From Chloroflexota bacterium (GTDB lineage Bacteria > Chloroflexota > Dehalococcoidia > DSTF01 > RBG-16-68-14), in NCBI GenBank assembly GCA_022562155.1, contig JADFPV010000028.1:1-34368 (forward strand): a stretch of 34,368 nucleotides of DNA, in the 5' to 3' direction. The position numbers and the translations under genes were made by a program. The notes below the pieces were generated by a model. It was not told the origin of the DNA, searched no databases, and saw only the letters and a program-made list of their open reading frames with translations. Of this stretch, positions 32,683-34,368 are shown in pieces. Position 1 is the stretch's first letter. Each line of letters begins with the position of its first letter.

Positions 32683-32801
32683 TGCTATGAATATTGTATC
32701 GAACGCTGCCTCATTGTGCCGCAGACTGCAGCAGTGTGATGCGCAAATTCAATCTCGTCACTCGTCCTCCAGTCTGGCGACCAACGTAGCGGAAGTGCCA
32801 A

Positions 32802-32850
32802 ATCCCCCTCTGCGCTAACCCGCCTCCCGCGTACGATCTTGTGATCGAGG
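32802..32850 (+). repeat. Leader repeat, copy with gene
   Basis: ATCCCCCTCTGCGCTAACCCGCC...ACGATCTTGTGATCGAGG. It differs at one of 38 core positions from the copy at 27100 and precedes the 191-residue gene at 32955. Confidence 0.8.
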
Positions 32851-32908
32851 TGTTGTTGTGCGCCCGGCTCTCGCGGCGCTAACTACTAAGGCGCATACAC
32901 CGAAAAGG

Positions 32909-32924
32909 GGCGATTCTGCAAAAC
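32909..32924 (+). repeat. 16-base block shared with 9126-9141
   Basis: GGCGATTCTGCAAAAC lies 31 bases before the ATG at 32955 and is repeated exactly on the minus strand at 9126-9141. Confidence 0.6.
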
Positions 32925-32954
32925 GAACTTCTCGTACACAGGAAGGCGGAAACC

Positions 32955-33530
32955 ATGGCGAACAACGGCAACACGGCAACCGAGCAAGGCAAAGGCGGCG
33001 GTCCGAAGACCGAGGCCAGCAAGGCCATAGCCGCCAGAAACTCGGCCAGCCACGGCATCACCTCTCCCAACCCGGTGATCCCTGGCATGGAGACCGAGCA
33101 GGACTGGCAGGCCCACCTGGACGGCGTCCGCCAGAGCCTCGACCCGCGGGGCCACCTGGAGTCCGAACTGGCTGACCGCATCGCCCTCTGCCTCTGGCAG
33201 CTCAAGAGGGTGACGAGGCACACCGTCGCCCTCACGGCAAACTCCATTGCAGACGTCGAGATCGACTACGTCCATGGCGTCATGATCACCCACGGCATCC
33301 AGGCCGTCCTCGATGCCGCCGAAGGCAAGCGCCACGACCTGCCCGTCCCAACGCAGGAAGAGCTCGCCCAGACTCGTGAAGTCCGGCTCATGCCCAGCTC
33401 GCGCGAACTCGACAAGATCATGCGCTACGAAAGCCACCTGCACCGGCTGATCGTCCAGACCCTCCGCGACCTCGAAGCCCTCCAGGCGAGGCGCCTCGGC
33501 CGCCCGGTGCATCTCTACAGGAGCTTGTAG
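32955..33530 (+). CDS. Hypothetical protein with KTEASKAxAxRNSxxHG motif
   Basis: The ATG follows AGGAAGGCGGAAACC. The N-terminus GGGPKTEASKAIAARNSASHGITS is the widespread 'KTExGK..RNAxxHG' motif of small proteins found in many copies in Chloroflexota, Planctomycetota and others. The rest is helical: LESELADRIALCLWQLKRVTRHTVAL, then LMPSSRELDKIMRYESHLHRLIVQTLRDLEALQARRLG. Function is unknown; terminase-small-subunit or mobile-element kinship is often suggested for the motif, without proof. Its leader repeat is shared with the gene at 27164, suggesting a dispersed gene family moved or copied together with its leader. Confidence 0.75.
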   Translation: MANNGNTATEQGKGGGPKTEASKAIAARNSASHGITSPNPVIPGMETEQDWQAHLDGVRQSLDPRGHLESELADRIALCLWQLKRVTRHTVALTANSIADVEIDYVHGVMITHGIQAVLDAAEGKRHDLPVPTQEELAQTREVRLMPSSRELDKIMRYESHLHRLIVQTLRDLEALQARRLGRPVHLYRSL

Positions 33531-33595
33531 TGTGAGAAGCCTCATACTCAACTTTTTGGACGGCTTAGCCCGGCTGGATAAGTAAGCTTAGTATC

Positions 33596-33604
33596 TGCTA
33601 AGAT
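33596..33604 (+). promoter_or_regulatory. Candidate extended -10 for the P450 gene
   Basis: TGCTAAGAT is an extended -10 (TGnTAAGAT) 65 bases before the ATG at 33669. It lies in a short imperfect palindrome (CTTAG...CTAAG). No clear -35 is present. Confidence 0.35.
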
Positions 33605-33668
33605 AAGGCCTAAAACTCCGCACCCCTAGTTAAATGCTAGGCCCGTGCGAGACGGACGGAGGAAGACG

Positions 33669-34368
33669 ATGGTGCAAGCCAAAGAACCGAAGAAGGCCAA
33701 GAAGCAGCGCGACTGGGCGACGGACTATGACATCTTCGCCAAGCAGTACATCAAGGACCCCTTCCCGATTTGGGACAAGCTGCGTGATGAGTGCCCGGTG
33801 GCCCATACGGAGCGCTGGGGCGGCTCCTGGATGCCGACGCGATACGAAGACCTGTTCAACATCGCCCGCGACATCGAGCACTTCTCCTCGCGCGAAGTGC
33901 TGGTCGCCCCCGGCGGCCCGCCTCCGGATGAGGGCGAGGAGGAGTGGGACGACGACTATCCGGAAGCCCTCCGCGACTATGCGCCGGAGGCCCCACCCAT
34001 CACCTCCGACCCGCCGGTCCACACCTGGGCGCGCAAACTCCTCCTACAGCCGTTCTCCGCCAAGTCCGTCGCCAAGTATGAGCAGTTGACAATAGACAAC
34101 TGCAACGAGCTCATTGATGGCTTCATCGACAAGGGCCGCTGCGATGGCGCCGTCGATTATGCCCAGCAGATTCCCTCCTACGTGATCGCCAACATGTTAG
34201 GCATCCCGGATGAGATGCATCCTCAGTTCACCAGCTGGGTGCAGAACTTCCTGGAGTTGGGCCTCACAAACACCGACCTGCAGGCCGAGGCGGGCCAAGC
34301 GATCTACAAGTTCCTCTGGGAGGCAATCGAAGAGCACAAGGAGAATCCCAAGGACGACTTGATCACCT
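33669..34368 (+). CDS. Cytochrome P450 (3' partial)
   Basis: This gene is absent from the ORF track because it runs off the window. The ATG at 33669 follows GGAGGAAGACG. The 233 visible residues carry the P450 N-terminal half: DPFPIWDKLRDECPVAHTERWGGSWMPTRYEDLF (helix A to sheet 1), and ITSDPPVHTWARKLLLQPFSAKSV, the C-helix DPPxHxxxRxxL motif whose Arg/His contact the haem. QQIPSYVIANMLGIPDE follows (helix E/F). The I-helix, ExxR and Cys haem ligand lie outside the window, so completeness cannot be judged. It is a soluble bacterial P450, expected to hydroxylate an unknown substrate with ferredoxin-type electron donors. Confidence 0.85.
   Translation, partial: MVQAKEPKKAKKQRDWATDYDIFAKQYIKDPFPIWDKLRDECPVAHTERWGGSWMPTRYEDLFNIARDIEHFSSREVLVAPGGPPPDEGEEEWDDDYPEALRDYAPEAPPITSDPPVHTWARKLLLQPFSAKSVAKYEQLTIDNCNELIDGFIDKGRCDGAVDYAQQIPSYVIANMLGIPDEMHPQFTSWVQNFLELGLTNTDLQAEAGQAIYKFLWEAIEEHKENPKDDLIT

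Noticed and set aside
33634-34089. 151-residue plus-strand ORF near the right edge
   Set aside because: Out of frame with the P450 reading frame, which has the family motifs and a better start at 33669.

Overview
The window reads as one piece of a GC-rich bacterial chromosome, most likely a Chloroflexota member near the Dehalococcoidia/Anaerolineae and probably environmental. This placement is inferred from gene content: two F420-type oxidoreductases (LLM and PPOX families), a GTP-type PEP carboxykinase, lipoproteins and NYxL..GFW surface proteins of the kind common in that phylum, TPR/class III cyclase proteins, and many dispersed intergenic hairpins. No rRNA, tRNA, CRISPR array, integrase or transposase was recognised.

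Bases 1-9100 hold signalling and catabolic genes. They are the end of a TPR protein with a C-terminal nucleotide cyclase domain, a winged-helix AAA ATPase, and a divergent GAF-GGDEF-HD-GYP cyclic-di-GMP protein. Next come an acyl-CoA dehydrogenase broken by an in-frame amber codon and a missing C-terminus, an amidase, and an overlapping nuclease-like gene. Bases 9100-13000 carry a strong sigma70-type promoter and long leader. These precede a surface protein with an S74 chaperone domain and C-terminal membrane anchor, then a second exported protein with dockerin-like repeats and a convincing hairpin terminator.

Bases 13000-21640 are mostly single-gene metabolic and small envelope functions: LLM oxidoreductase, Gfo/Idh/MocA dehydrogenase, PEPCK, a truncated cyclase, a TauE/SafE exporter, VOC and Nudix proteins, a lipoprotein, a PPOX flavoprotein and two mini membrane proteins. 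Their gaps hold tandem perfect hairpins, many closed by C-GNA-G triloops.

Bases 21684-33530 are an accessory, defence-like region. A tight three-gene operon (ParB-like protein, SNF2-like helicase, NO VEIN/DUF3883 nuclease-like protein) is divergent from a beta-class, probably m4C, DNA methyltransferase. I infer a restriction-modification-like system that I cannot match to a named type. About 2.4 kb on, beyond a PLP decarboxylase, a second unusual operon joins a small basic protein, a large N6-adenine methyltransferase with target-recognition region but no visible nuclease, and a PIN-domain protein. A conserved leader repeat precedes two 'KTEA/GAPKGN' genes flanking this second operon, and a third, orphan copy lies near base 9300. 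The window ends inside a cytochrome P450 gene.
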